A DNA stretch of 64,000 nucleotides, from the NCBI RefSeq assembly GCF_900100845.1, contig NZ_FNFP01000007.1:1-64000 (forward strand), read 5' to 3'. Under the pieces are notes generated by a model that saw nothing but the letters and a program-made list of their open reading frames with translations, was not told the DNA's origin and ran no database searches. This document shows positions 27,875 through 36,448 of this stretch, one piece after another. The translations under genes and the position numbers were made by a program. Positions within the stretch are counted from its first letter, which is position 1. The number at the start of each line of letters is the position of its first letter. This stretch comes from Natronincola ferrireducens. Lineage in GTDB: Bacteria; Bacillota; Clostridia; Peptostreptococcales; Natronincolaceae.

Positions 27875-28540
27875 ATGGAAATAGAGAGAATTTTGTCTAA
27901 AGTAGACCACACCTTATTGCATACTACTGCTACATGGAAGGATATAAAAGATATCTGTGATGATGGAATGAAATATGGGGTTGCTTCCGTTTGTATTCCC
28001 CCTTCCTATGTGGAACCAGCAAAGCAGTATGTAGGGGACAGACTGGCAATTTGTACTGTTATTGGCTTTCCAAATGGTTATAATACTACTGAAATAAAGG
28101 TGTTAGAGGCAAAAGATGCAATATCTAAGGGTGCAGACGAGATTGATATGGTAATCAATTTAGGTTTGTTGAAGTCTGGAGATCTACAGGCTGTGGAGGA
28201 TGAGATTAGAGCTATAAAAACAGCTGTAGGGAACAAAATCTTGAAGGTTATTATTGAAACCTGCCTTTTAACCAAGGAAGAAAAAATAGCAATGTGTAAA
28301 GCTGTAACAAATGCAGGTGCCGACTTTATCAAGACATCTACAGGGTTTTCTACAGGGGGAGCGACTAGAGAGGATATAAAGCTATTTGCTGAAAATCTAG
28401 GAAAAGATATGGGTATAAAAGCAGCAGGAGGAATCAAATCCTTAAAGGATGCAGAGGATTTTATCACATTGGGTGCCACTAGACTAGGAACAAGCTCAAT
28501 TGTAAAGGTTCTTAAAAATCAGGAAGTTGAAGGTTATTAA
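27875..28540 (+). CDS. deoC: deoxyribose-phosphate aldolase
   Basis: Cleaves 2-deoxyribose 5-phosphate to acetaldehyde and glyceraldehyde 3-phosphate. The Schiff-base lysine lies in [14 protein letters not shown] (about residue 152) and the second lysine in IKAAGGIK (about 180). The 221-residue length is normal. It is 44 bases after the sulfatase and 22 before the phosphorylase with good ribosome sites, so all are probably one transcript. Confidence 0.94.
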   Translation: MEIERILSKVDHTLLHTTATWKDIKDICDDGMKYGVASVCIPPSYVEPAKQYVGDRLAICTVIGFPNGYNTTEIKVLEAKDAISKGADEIDMVINLGLLKSGDLQAVEDEIRAIKTAVGNKILKVIIETCLLTKEEKIAMCKAVTNAGADFIKTSTGFSTGGATREDIKLFAENLGKDMGIKAAGGIKSLKDAEDFITLGATRLGTSSIVKVLKNQEVEGY

Positions 28541-28562
28541 GAAATAGAAATGAGGGTTAATC

Positions 28563-29885
28563 ATGAGAATGTATAATGTGATAATGAAGAAAAGAAACGG
28601 TGAAGTGCTGACGGATGAAGAAATAAAATTTTTCGTTGACGGATACACCAAGGGGGAAATTCCAGATTATCAAGCTTCTGCTTTTATGATGGCGGTATAC
28701 TTTCAAGGAATGAATAGCCATGAAACCTCCATACTGACTAAATATATGGCACAATCAGGTGATATGGTAGATCTATCTTCAATCCCTGGAATTAAAGTGG
28801 ATAAGCACAGTACAGGAGGCGTAGGAGACAAAACCACCATGGTAATAGGTCCTATTGTTGCTTCCTGCGGAGCTCCTGTTGCCAAAATGTCGGGTCGTGG
28901 ACTGGGACATACAGGTGGGACATTGGATAAACTAGAATCCATACCAAATCTAACTACATCTATTGCAACAGAAGATTTCTTTGATATTGTAAAAAACATA
29001 GGGGTAAGTGTCATTGGACAGACAGGAAACCTTGCGCCAGCTGACAAAAAGCTGTATGCCCTTAGGGATGTTACGGCAACTGTGGACAATATTTCTCTAA
29101 TTGCAGCAAGTATCATGAGTAAAAAGATTGCCGCTGGGTCTGATGCCATTTTGCTGGACGTTAAAACAGGCAGTGGTGCATTTATGAAAACAATTGATGC
29201 TTCCATCGAGCTTGCGGAGGCAATGGTGTCCATTGGTGAGCATGTAGGAAGAAAAACAGTTGCTTTAATTACCGACATGGATAGACCTTTAGGGAATGCA
29301 ATCGGAAATTCCTTAGAGGTAATTGAAGCAGTAAACACTTTAAAGGGTAACGGACCCGATGACTTTACCAACATTTGTTTGCACCTTGCTGCTGATATGC
29401 TGTATCTTGCGGGAAAAGGTGATTTACAGCAATGTATGAATCTTGCAAAGGATGCTTTAGAAAGCGGAAGAGCCTTTGCTAAATTCAAAGAGATGGTTGC
29501 TGCTCAGGGTGGAGATGTATCAGTCATTGATAATACTGAGCTCTTTGAGAAGGCACCTATTGTACAGGAAGTTCTGGCAGAGAAGGATGGCTGGATTACA
29601 GCAATGGATACTGAACGTTGTGGCATTGCCTCTGTTGTGCTGGGGGCAGGTAGAGAGAGCAAGGAAGACACTATTGATTATAGTGCAGGCATTATTTTAA
29701 AGGCAAAACTAGGGGACAAGGTAAGGAAGGGTCAGCCACTTGCAGTGTTGTATACCTCTAGAGAAAATGCAGTTAAAACTGCTGAAGACATGCTAAAACA
29801 AGGAATTACCATTGGTGGAGAACAACCTGAGGCTACTCCTTTAATTTATGCAAGAGTCACCATTGATGGAGTAGAAAAGTTTTAA
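28563..29885 (+). CDS. pdp: pyrimidine-nucleoside phosphorylase
   Basis: Phosphorolysis of uridine, deoxyuridine and thymidine to base and (deoxy)ribose 1-phosphate. The glycosyltransferase family 3 motif DKHSTGGVGDKTT (phosphate and base site, about 79-91) and the SGRGLGHTGGTLDKLES signature (about 109-125) are intact; 440 residues is full length. Deoxyribose 1-phosphate would need phosphopentomutase (deoB), which is not in the window, before DeoC can act. Confidence 0.92.
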   Translation: MRMYNVIMKKRNGEVLTDEEIKFFVDGYTKGEIPDYQASAFMMAVYFQGMNSHETSILTKYMAQSGDMVDLSSIPGIKVDKHSTGGVGDKTTMVIGPIVASCGAPVAKMSGRGLGHTGGTLDKLESIPNLTTSIATEDFFDIVKNIGVSVIGQTGNLAPADKKLYALRDVTATVDNISLIAASIMSKKIAAGSDAILLDVKTGSGAFMKTIDASIELAEAMVSIGEHVGRKTVALITDMDRPLGNAIGNSLEVIEAVNTLKGNGPDDFTNICLHLAADMLYLAGKGDLQQCMNLAKDALESGRAFAKFKEMVAAQGGDVSVIDNTELFEKAPIVQEVLAEKDGWITAMDTERCGIASVVLGAGRESKEDTIDYSAGIILKAKLGDKVRKGQPLAVLYTSRENAVKTAEDMLKQGITIGGEQPEATPLIYARVTIDGVEKF

Positions 29886-29900
29886 TAAAGACTAAACAAA

Positions 29901-29930
29901 CCCGTAACATCTATAATGAGATGTTACGGG
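29901..29930 (+). terminator. strong hairpin after pdp
   Basis: CCCGTAACATCT (29901-29912) pairs perfectly with AGATGTTACGGG (29919-29930). There is no T-run, so it may be a processing or stability element rather than a full terminator. Confidence 0.55.
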
Positions 29931-30010
29931 TAAAGATAATGAAAGCGTACCCATTCTATAAGTTATTATAAGGAAGTAAGGAGATAGTCATTTAGAGGGA
30001 GGGGAAACCA

Positions 30011-31141
30011 ATGCCACCGTTAAGTATAATGATTAAACCAGCATCAGGATTGTGCAACATGCATTGTAAATACTGTTTTTATAAGGACGTAACTAAAAAC
30101 CGTCAACAGGAATCTTACGGCATCATGAAGCTGGAAACATTGGAACATACCATACGTAAAGCTTTGAACTATGCTGAAGGAATGTGTTCCATTGTTTTTC
30201 AAGGGGGAGAGCCAACTCTTGCAGGATTGGAATTTTTTAAGCATGTTATAAAATATGAAGAAAAATATAACTATAAAAAGCTTCCAATCTCTAACTCTAT
30301 TCAAACCAATGGGTATGAGTTGAATGAGGAATGGGCGGAGTTCTTTAGGGAAAATGATTTTTTAGTGGGATTGTCTATTGACGGTACAAAGACTACCCAT
30401 GATGCTTATCGTATGGATATGCAAGGAAAAGGTACCCACAATAGAATTATGGAAAAGGTGGCATTGTTAAACAAGTATAAAGTGGAGTTCAATGTTCTTA
30501 CAGTAGTTAATGCTGAAACTGCAAAAAATATTGATGATATATATGACTTTTATAAAAAGAACAATCTTAGATATCTTCAGTTTATACCTTGTCTTGACCC
30601 CTTGGAAACCCCGCAGGGAGGAGAGGAGTTTTCTTTGACCCCTCAGCAGTATGGGGAGTTTCTGAAAACCCTATTTGATTTATGGTATCAGGATATGAAA
30701 AAGGGCAATTATATTTATATCCGTTATTTTGAAAATCTCGTTGCTATGTTAATGGGATACCCCCCTGAATCCTGTGATATGGCAGGTACATGCTCGATAC
30801 AGTATGTGGTTGAGGGGGATGGTGGAGTCTATCCCTGTGACTTCTATGTATTGGATAAGTATAAGCTGGGCGATATCAACACTGAATCCTATCAGCAGCT
30901 GAACAAACAACGATTGACCAATGGGTTTATTACCTCATCTTTAGCCCATCATGATAAATGCAAAAACTGTCAATATTTTTATCTTTGTCGTGGAGGATGC
31001 AAGAGGAATAAAGAGCAGTTGCAGGATGGAAGCTTTGGGGAGAACGTATTCTGTGGAGCATTCCAAGACTTCTTTCATCATGCTATGCTACGATTACAAG
31101 AGATAGCAACCATGGCAAAGCAGAAGATGTACAATCGATAA
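30011..31141 (+). CDS. anaerobic sulfatase-maturating enzyme
   Basis: Radical SAM/SPASM enzyme that oxidises the sulfatase Cys or Ser to formylglycine without oxygen. The radical SAM cluster motif is C15-x3-C19-x2-C22 (LCNMHCKYCFY). The SPASM cysteines are in CDMAGTC, VYPCDFY (with the Asp used in catalysis) and CKNCQYFYLCRGGC. 376 residues is the usual length. The obvious client is the Cys-type sulfatase in the same array, which argues that the sulfatase is active. Confidence 0.9.
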   Translation: MPPLSIMIKPASGLCNMHCKYCFYKDVTKNRQQESYGIMKLETLEHTIRKALNYAEGMCSIVFQGGEPTLAGLEFFKHVIKYEEKYNYKKLPISNSIQTNGYELNEEWAEFFRENDFLVGLSIDGTKTTHDAYRMDMQGKGTHNRIMEKVALLNKYKVEFNVLTVVNAETAKNIDDIYDFYKKNNLRYLQFIPCLDPLETPQGGEEFSLTPQQYGEFLKTLFDLWYQDMKKGNYIYIRYFENLVAMLMGYPPESCDMAGTCSIQYVVEGDGGVYPCDFYVLDKYKLGDINTESYQQLNKQRLTNGFITSSLAHHDKCKNCQYFYLCRGGCKRNKEQLQDGSFGENVFCGAFQDFFHHAMLRLQEIATMAKQKMYNR

Positions 31142-31148
31142 AACAAAA

Positions 31149-31263
31149 CTTAATTTAGAGGAAGTTTTTACTCCCAATGAATTATAGCTTAGGTTATTTT
31201 ATGTAGTGCTAAGACTCCCACTTGCTAAAGCGGGAGTCTTAGCACTACATCGAAGGGTAAACT
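31149..31263 (+). repeat. interspersed hairpin element, copy A
   Basis: An imperfect hairpin (31155-31183) is followed by a 19-base perfect stem: ATGTAGTGCTAAGACTCCC at 31201-31219 with its complement at 31232-31250, then CGAAGGGTAAAC. A related element lies at 35211-35328 in the same order and orientation. No ORF is inside. Confidence 0.75.
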
Positions 31264-31326
31264 GTTTAAATAGATACAGTAACAAATAAGCAGTGAAGCT
31301 GAATTAACAATTAGGAGGATAATCAT

Positions 31327-32850
31327 ATGATGGAAAAATTCTATAGTCAGCTAATGGAAAGACAGGGTAAAATCCTTGATGTTATTAAAAATGTCACATT
31401 GACTCATGAACAGAAGGTCATGGCCCTTGCTAAAAATGCAGAGAATTTTTTAAGTGTTATAGATCTTCCAGAAGATTTCGCGGATATGATGGAAAGTGGT
31501 ATTATTTGTGATCTTGGAGAAGGACAAGCTCCTTATGCCCCCAGGTACATTGTTCCTGATTATGAGAAGCTGATGACAGAGGGATGCAAATTTTTAAGAT
31601 TAGATCCCCCCAGGGATTTATATGAGGCGGTAAATACCCTATTGATTTTTTATAAGCATGTTCCCTCTGTTACTCATTTCCCTGTGTATATTGGAAACAT
31701 TGACTATCTTTTAGAACCATTCATTACTGATGAAGCAGAGGCAAAAAAGATAATTAAAAACTTTTTACTTCATGTGGATAGAACTATTTCCGACTCCTTC
31801 TGTCATGCAAATATTGGACCAAGGGCAACTAAGGCAGGGAGGATTATCCTAGAAGTAGAACGGGAGCTTCAAAACTCTACCCCAAATATTACGTTAAAAT
31901 ATGATCCAGACATCACCCCAGATGATTTTGCACTGGAGTGTATCAAGACAGCCCTTAATTGTGCCAAACCCAGTTTTGCCAATCACAAAATGTATGATAA
32001 AGAATTCAAGGATAAATATGCTATTGCAAGTTGCTATAACGGCTTGAAGATTGGTGGCGGAGCATATACTCTTAGCAGGTTGATTTTAAAGAAGATTGCA
32101 GAAAGATCTGTTTCAAAAGAGGACTTTATCCAGAAACAATTACCTCATGCCATTAAGGTTATGTGTAGTTTTATGGATGCCAGAATAGATTTTCTTATTA
32201 ATGAAAGCAAATTCTTTGAGAGTGATTTTCTTGTAAAGGAAGGTTTTATCCATAGGGATAACTTTACAGGTATGTTTGGGATTGTGGGAATGGCTGAAAC
32301 GGTGAATATATTGTTAGAGAAGGAAGGTATACAGGGACGCTTTGGACACAGTAAAGCTGCCGATGACCTGGGGATAGAGATAATGGAAGTAATTGAAAAA
32401 TTAGTTGGAACCCATAAAAATCCTTATTGTGAATTTTCAGAGGGCAAATTTCTACTTCATGGGCAGGTTGGAATTGACAGTGACCAAGGGGTGAGTCCTG
32501 CAACAAGAATTCCAATAGGTGAGGAACCTGAGCTATACCCCCATTTGAGACAGGCTGCTCTATTTCATAAATATTTTCCTTCAGGCACAGGTGATATCTT
32601 TCCCTTTGATACAACTGCCAATAAAAATCTTGATAGTATACTGGACATTTTAAAGGGAGCATGGGACATTGATATTAGATATCTCTCCATCTACTCAAAG
32701 GACAGTGACGTAATCAGAATCACAGGCTATCTTGTGAAAAAATCTGATATTGAAAAACTTAATCAAGGCATAGCCGTCCAACATGATACGGTGGCTTTAG
32801 GATTAGGTGCTGTAAAGAATTGTAACATCCTCCAACGGAAGGTAAGGTAG
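31327..32850 (+). CDS. yjjI: YjjI-family glycyl radical enzyme
   Basis: A glycyl radical enzyme of unknown reaction, 507 residues like E. coli YjjI (DUF3029) and much shorter than pyruvate formate-lyase. The glycyl radical site is RITGY with Gly467; the probable thiyl Cys is C236 in IASCYNGLKIGGG. The gene follows AGGAGG and is six bases ahead of its activase. In E. coli the homologues yjjI-yjjW lie beside deoCABD; here they again lie by deoC and a nucleoside phosphorylase, which supports a role in (deoxy)nucleoside or pentose breakdown. The reaction is unassigned. Confidence 0.85.
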   Translation: MMEKFYSQLMERQGKILDVIKNVTLTHEQKVMALAKNAENFLSVIDLPEDFADMMESGIICDLGEGQAPYAPRYIVPDYEKLMTEGCKFLRLDPPRDLYEAVNTLLIFYKHVPSVTHFPVYIGNIDYLLEPFITDEAEAKKIIKNFLLHVDRTISDSFCHANIGPRATKAGRIILEVERELQNSTPNITLKYDPDITPDDFALECIKTALNCAKPSFANHKMYDKEFKDKYAIASCYNGLKIGGGAYTLSRLILKKIAERSVSKEDFIQKQLPHAIKVMCSFMDARIDFLINESKFFESDFLVKEGFIHRDNFTGMFGIVGMAETVNILLEKEGIQGRFGHSKAADDLGIEIMEVIEKLVGTHKNPYCEFSEGKFLLHGQVGIDSDQGVSPATRIPIGEEPELYPHLRQAALFHKYFPSGTGDIFPFDTTANKNLDSILDILKGAWDIDIRYLSIYSKDSDVIRITGYLVKKSDIEKLNQGIAVQHDTVALGLGAVKNCNILQRKVR

Positions 32851-32856
32851 CAGTAT

Positions 32857-33699
32857 ATGGAAAAGGTAATGATAAATAAAATCATTAAAAGCAGTGCAGT
32901 GGATGGACCAGGCAATAGAATAGTGATTTTTTTTCAGCAGTGCAACTTTAATTGCTGCTACTGTCACAATCCTGAAACCATTAACCTATGTACCCACTGT
33001 GGTGGATGCCTAGAGGCTTGTCCTGTGGATGCCCTTTCTATGAAATCCCACAAAATCCAGTGGAACAAGGATATATGTATTGACTGTGACAACTGTCTAG
33101 CAGCATGTCATCAGTTAAGTACCCCCAAAACACAACTTATGCATGTAGATGAGGTAATGGATGAGGTAAAAAACGCCATGCCTTTTATTCGAGGTATTAC
33201 AGTATCTGGAGGGGAGTGCACACTAAATGCCTCTTTTATTACCCAAATATTTCAAAAGGCAAAAGCATTGAACCTTACTACCATGATTGATTGTAACGGG
33301 AGTTATGATTTTTCTATGGATAGAGAACTACTGGAATCCACAGATGGGGTTATGCTGGATATAAAGGTATTTGACCCTGATACCCATAGACGTTTAATAG
33401 GTGCAGACAATGAAATGGTGCTGAAAAATGCTGTCTATCTAGCTAGTAATAAAAAACTGTATGAAATTAGAACTGTTGTGGTGCCAGGGGCTTTTCCCAA
33501 TGAACAAACGGTTGAAGAAATATCAAAACTCTTAAAACCCTATGCTAAAAAGTATAACATAGGATATAAGTTGATTTGTTATCGTTCCAATGGAGTCCGT
33601 AAAGAGTATGCAGACTTTAGCACCCCTGACAATACTGAAATGCAGCGGTTGAAGGATATCGCTTTAAGCAATGGATTTACCAATGTAATGATTGTATGA
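32857..33699 (+). CDS. yjjW: YjjW-type glycyl radical enzyme activase
   Basis: Radical SAM activase that installs the glycyl radical on the YjjI protein. The SAM cluster motif is C29-x3-C33-x2-C36. Two inserted ferredoxin-type clusters follow: C45, C48, C51, C55 and C74, C77, C80, C84. GITVSGGE is the SAM-binding GGE motif. 280 residues matches E. coli YjjW. Two ferredoxin clusters are typical of activases for non-PFL glycyl radical enzymes. Confidence 0.9.
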   Translation: MEKVMINKIIKSSAVDGPGNRIVIFFQQCNFNCCYCHNPETINLCTHCGGCLEACPVDALSMKSHKIQWNKDICIDCDNCLAACHQLSTPKTQLMHVDEVMDEVKNAMPFIRGITVSGGECTLNASFITQIFQKAKALNLTTMIDCNGSYDFSMDRELLESTDGVMLDIKVFDPDTHRRLIGADNEMVLKNAVYLASNKKLYEIRTVVVPGAFPNEQTVEEISKLLKPYAKKYNIGYKLICYRSNGVRKEYADFSTPDNTEMQRLKDIALSNGFTNVMIV

Positions 33700-33820
33700 A
33701 AAGGCTTCGGTGAAAGTAATAAAAGGAAGCCCTACTTCTCTATATTACCTTTGTCAATTCTATTAAACTTCGATACAATAGAATACAAGATAAAGGAATG
33801 AGGAAAGGAAGTTTTGTAGC

Positions 33821-34426
33821 ATGAAGTATGAAAAAAGCAAATTTAAATTGCTTATAGATATATTTATGGTGTTTTTTAAAATAGGACTTTTCACTTTTGG
33901 GGGAGGATATGCCATGATTCCCTTAATTGAAAAGGAAATGATAGCTAATAAAGCCTGGGTCAAAGAGGAGGAGATTATCGACATATTTGCTGTATCACAG
34001 TCGATACCAGGGGCTATTGCCATTAACTCCTCTACATTTATAGGATATAAAATTGCTGGAATACCAGGAGCACTTGCGGCTACAGCAGGAGTTGTAATTC
34101 CTTCTTTTATTATAATAACAATCATAGCAACCTTTTTCAGTAGGTTTCAGAACAATCCAATAGTCCAAGCCGCCTTTATAGGCATAAGGTCGGCGGTAGT
34201 AGCCCTCATACTCATGGCAGTTATCAAGATAGGAAAATCTTCTATAAAAGATAGATTAACTGCCTTAATCACAGTCCTTGCAGTGATACTTGTAATTTTA
34301 ATCAATGTCCATGCCATATTTGTGATAATAGGCGGTGCAGCAGCAGGTATTATCGTTTATTTATGGTGTCCTTCAAGGATAAACGGGACTTTAGAAAGGG
34401 AAGAAAAGAAATATGATATATCTTAA
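33821..34426 (+). CDS. chrA: short-chain CHR (chromate transporter family) protein 1
   Basis: A 201-residue half-size CHR protein with about six helices. GLFTFGGGYAMIPLIEKEM near the N terminus and VSQSIPGAIAINSSTFIGYKIAG are the family motifs. Short CHR proteins act as heterodimers, here with the next, overlapping gene. The family exports chromate, a structural analogue of sulfate; placement in a locus with a sulfatase raises the idea of sulfate export. Confidence 0.85.
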   Translation: MKYEKSKFKLLIDIFMVFFKIGLFTFGGGYAMIPLIEKEMIANKAWVKEEEIIDIFAVSQSIPGAIAINSSTFIGYKIAGIPGALAATAGVVIPSFIIITIIATFFSRFQNNPIVQAAFIGIRSAVVALILMAVIKIGKSSIKDRLTALITVLAVILVILINVHAIFVIIGGAAAGIIVYLWCPSRINGTLEREEKKYDIS

Positions 34427-34997
34427 ACTTCTGCTTACATTTATAAAGATAGGACTCTTTAGTTTTGGGGGAGGCTATGCTATGATACCTCTTATACAAA
34501 AGGAGATAGAGTCAAACGGGTGGCTTAGTCCTTCAGAATTTGTGGATATAATAGCCGTAGCCGAGATGACACCAGGGCCTATTGCAGTAAATTCTGCAAC
34601 CTTTGTAGGATACAAGACTGCTGGATTCCTTGGAGGGGCTATAGCAACCGTGGGTGTTGCCATACCATCCCTTGTTCTAATTCTTTTTATATCAAAATAC
34701 TTTTTCAAGTTTCAAAAACATCCTGTAAATACTGCGGTATTTTATGGAATCAGACCAGTTATTACAGGATTAATCATAACAGCAGCAGTGCTTGTAGCCG
34801 AGACATCTATATTAAAAGTGCCTTTATCAACTAATATTTTCAAGAACCTATTAATCAATCCCTTTAGTGTTATAGATATTGGAAGCATTGGAGTATTAGT
34901 TGCAACATTGATTGTTCTTATGAAGTTTAAAATACATCCTATACTTGTTATTATTGGTTCTGGAGTTATGGGTATAGTATTATTTTATATATTTTGA
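34413..34997 (+). CDS. chrA: short-chain CHR (chromate transporter family) protein 2
   Basis: Partner half of the CHR transporter, 194 residues, with GLFSFGGGYAMIPLIQKEI and EMTPGPIAVNSATFVGYKTAG (the conserved PGP is present here but reads PGA in the first half). It overlaps the previous gene by 14 bases, so the two are translationally coupled and should assemble together. Confidence 0.85.
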   Translation: MIYLKLLLTFIKIGLFSFGGGYAMIPLIQKEIESNGWLSPSEFVDIIAVAEMTPGPIAVNSATFVGYKTAGFLGGAIATVGVAIPSLVLILFISKYFFKFQKHPVNTAVFYGIRPVITGLIITAAVLVAETSILKVPLSTNIFKNLLINPFSVIDIGSIGVLVATLIVLMKFKIHPILVIIGSGVMGIVLFYIF

Positions 34998-35091
34998 TGG
35001 AATTATTGAAAAATATTAGGAAAGTATAAATGAAATGATAGGAGAAGATAAAATAAGTGGTTTTATCGATCCATATAAATGGGCTACTAAA

Positions 35092-35112
35092 ACTTGGTAG
35101 CCTATTTTATTC
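35092..35112 (+). terminator. weak Rho-independent terminator
   Basis: GGCTAC near 35092 pairs with GTAGCC near 35097-35102, followed by TATTTTAT. Confidence 0.5.
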
Positions 35113-35210
35113 TATAACCAAATATACACGGCAAATCAAATAACATGGCGATATTTGTTTATTTATCCTTTAACAAAAGGTATAATAATAGATAACAACT
35201 ATAAAATGAG

Positions 35211-35328
35211 ACTTAATTCGGAGGGAGTTTTTACTCCCTCTGAATTGTAGCCGAATTTACTTCGAGGATATAGTGCTTGATCTGCCGCTTAAGAAGTGGG
35301 AGTCTTAGCAATACACCGAAGGATAAAC
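35211..35328 (+). repeat. interspersed hairpin element, copy B
   Basis: ACTTAATTC, then a perfect hairpin GAGGGAGT/ACTCCCTC (35221-35240) extended by AATTC/GAATT outside it, then GTAGCCGAATTT, TAGTGCTTG, AAGTGGGAGTCTTAGCA and CGAAGGATAAAC. The order matches copy A at 31149-31263, but the second stem has decayed. The gap 34998-35411 holds no gene apart from this. Confidence 0.7.
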
Positions 35329-35411
35329 AGGATGATAAAAATAAATGGAAAAAAGCTTGTGGGAATAAAAAAGATATATTAGCTGATGGGGGATAATAAG
35401 GAGGTGAATTT

Positions 35412-35618
35412 ATGGATAAAAGAGATGAGCAATATGAAGAAGATAAACGCAAAATAGAAGAATATACAAAAAATCCAATGATTAATTTAGCGGATTCAAT
35501 AAACCGTTCAATGATAGGTGATTTAAATGGATTAACAAAGGGTGGATTTGTTAATAAACTTATTACTACAATTATAATTATTGGAATATTATTTCTTTTT
35601 TCTCGAGGTTCCAATTAA
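35412..35618 (+). CDS. small C-terminal-anchored membrane protein
   Basis: 68 residues: a charged N-terminal half (MDKRDEQYEEDKRKIEEYTK), a polar middle (NLADSINRSMIGDLNGLTKGG) and one C-terminal membrane helix (about 50-63). AAGGAGGTG gives a strong start. It resembles small Firmicute proteins of the DUF6366 type, but this assignment is tentative. Function unknown. Confidence 0.65.
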   Translation: MDKRDEQYEEDKRKIEEYTKNPMINLADSINRSMIGDLNGLTKGGFVNKLITTIIIIGILFLFSRGSN

Positions 35619-36005
35619 TTCAAATCATAATCCCAGTAAATTTTTTCATCCAAATTTTTATTGGGTTTTCTTTATTGCCACCCTTTAAGTAAACCCATCG
35701 ATAAATAACACATCCCCATAATGAACCTATCAGTATTGTTATATATAGTTCCAATTTCTTTAGTTTTTTTCCTTTATACCCATCAAAAATGTCTAAAATA
35801 AGTACAATAGATAGGTGGAGATCATTATTTAGCAAGAGGACTTTCTGTACATTTATTATAAAAAATATTCAATATACTTGAGTTGCAGTATCTTTACATA
35901 TATAATTACTTAGTAGGCAAATTTACTTATTTGATACCATAATCATTTTATAAAATGGTATAACCTATCAAGCATGGTAGTTAGTATTTACTGGGAGTGA
36001 TAATA

Positions 36006-36398
36006 ATGAACTGGTTAAGAAAGCTTATGATTGGAAGATATGGAGGGGATCAGCTCTCTATTTTTTTACTTGTATTATCTATGATTTTAACATTGATAAG
36101 CCGAATTGTTAGAATACCAATATTAATTACCATAAGTTATGTACCTTTATTTATAGCTGTCTATAGAATATTTTCAAGGAACCTACAAAAACGTAGGATG
36201 GAGAATTATAGGTTTGCCATATTTGTAAGTCCTATTTATTCTAAGTTAAAACAAGTTCAAAGCACTATCAAAGGTTTAAAAACCCATAGATATTATAGAT
36301 GTACTAAGTGCAAGGCTATGTTGAGGGTTCCAAAGGGTAAAGGAAAAATCCTCATAACATGCCCCAAGTGTAAAGATAAGTTCACTAGAAAGACCTAA
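36006..36398 (+). CDS. membrane protein with C-terminal zinc ribbon
   Basis: 130 residues with two membrane helices (about 15-60), then a basic linker and a CxxC-x15-CxxC zinc ribbon (YRCTKCKAMLRVPKGKGK to TCPKCKDKF). The ATG at 36006 is chosen over a GTG at 35997 because GGGAG lies eight bases upstream. It is followed after 50 bases by a membrane J-domain protein; such pairs occur together in clostridia. Role unknown. Confidence 0.7.
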   Translation: MNWLRKLMIGRYGGDQLSIFLLVLSMILTLISRIVRIPILITISYVPLFIAVYRIFSRNLQKRRMENYRFAIFVSPIYSKLKQVQSTIKGLKTHRYYRCTKCKAMLRVPKGKGKILITCPKCKDKFTRKT

Positions 36399-36448
36399 TC
36401 AGACTAGCCTTCAGCTAAGCTTAAGGCCATAAGGAGAGGTAACTGTAG

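Noticed and set aside
28703-29488. A 261-codon minus-strand frame
   Set aside because: It is the mirror of the pyrimidine-nucleoside phosphorylase gene, has no ribosome site and a serine/proline-rich shadow composition.
29901-29930. Rho-independent terminator after pdp
   Set aside because: The stem is perfect but no T-run follows; it is kept only as a hairpin, and the maturase and YjjI genes may still be on the same transcript.
35620-35835. A 71-codon minus-strand frame with a TTG start
   Set aside because: It has no convincing ribosome site and no recognisable family; its hydrophobic stretch may be chance in AT-rich DNA.
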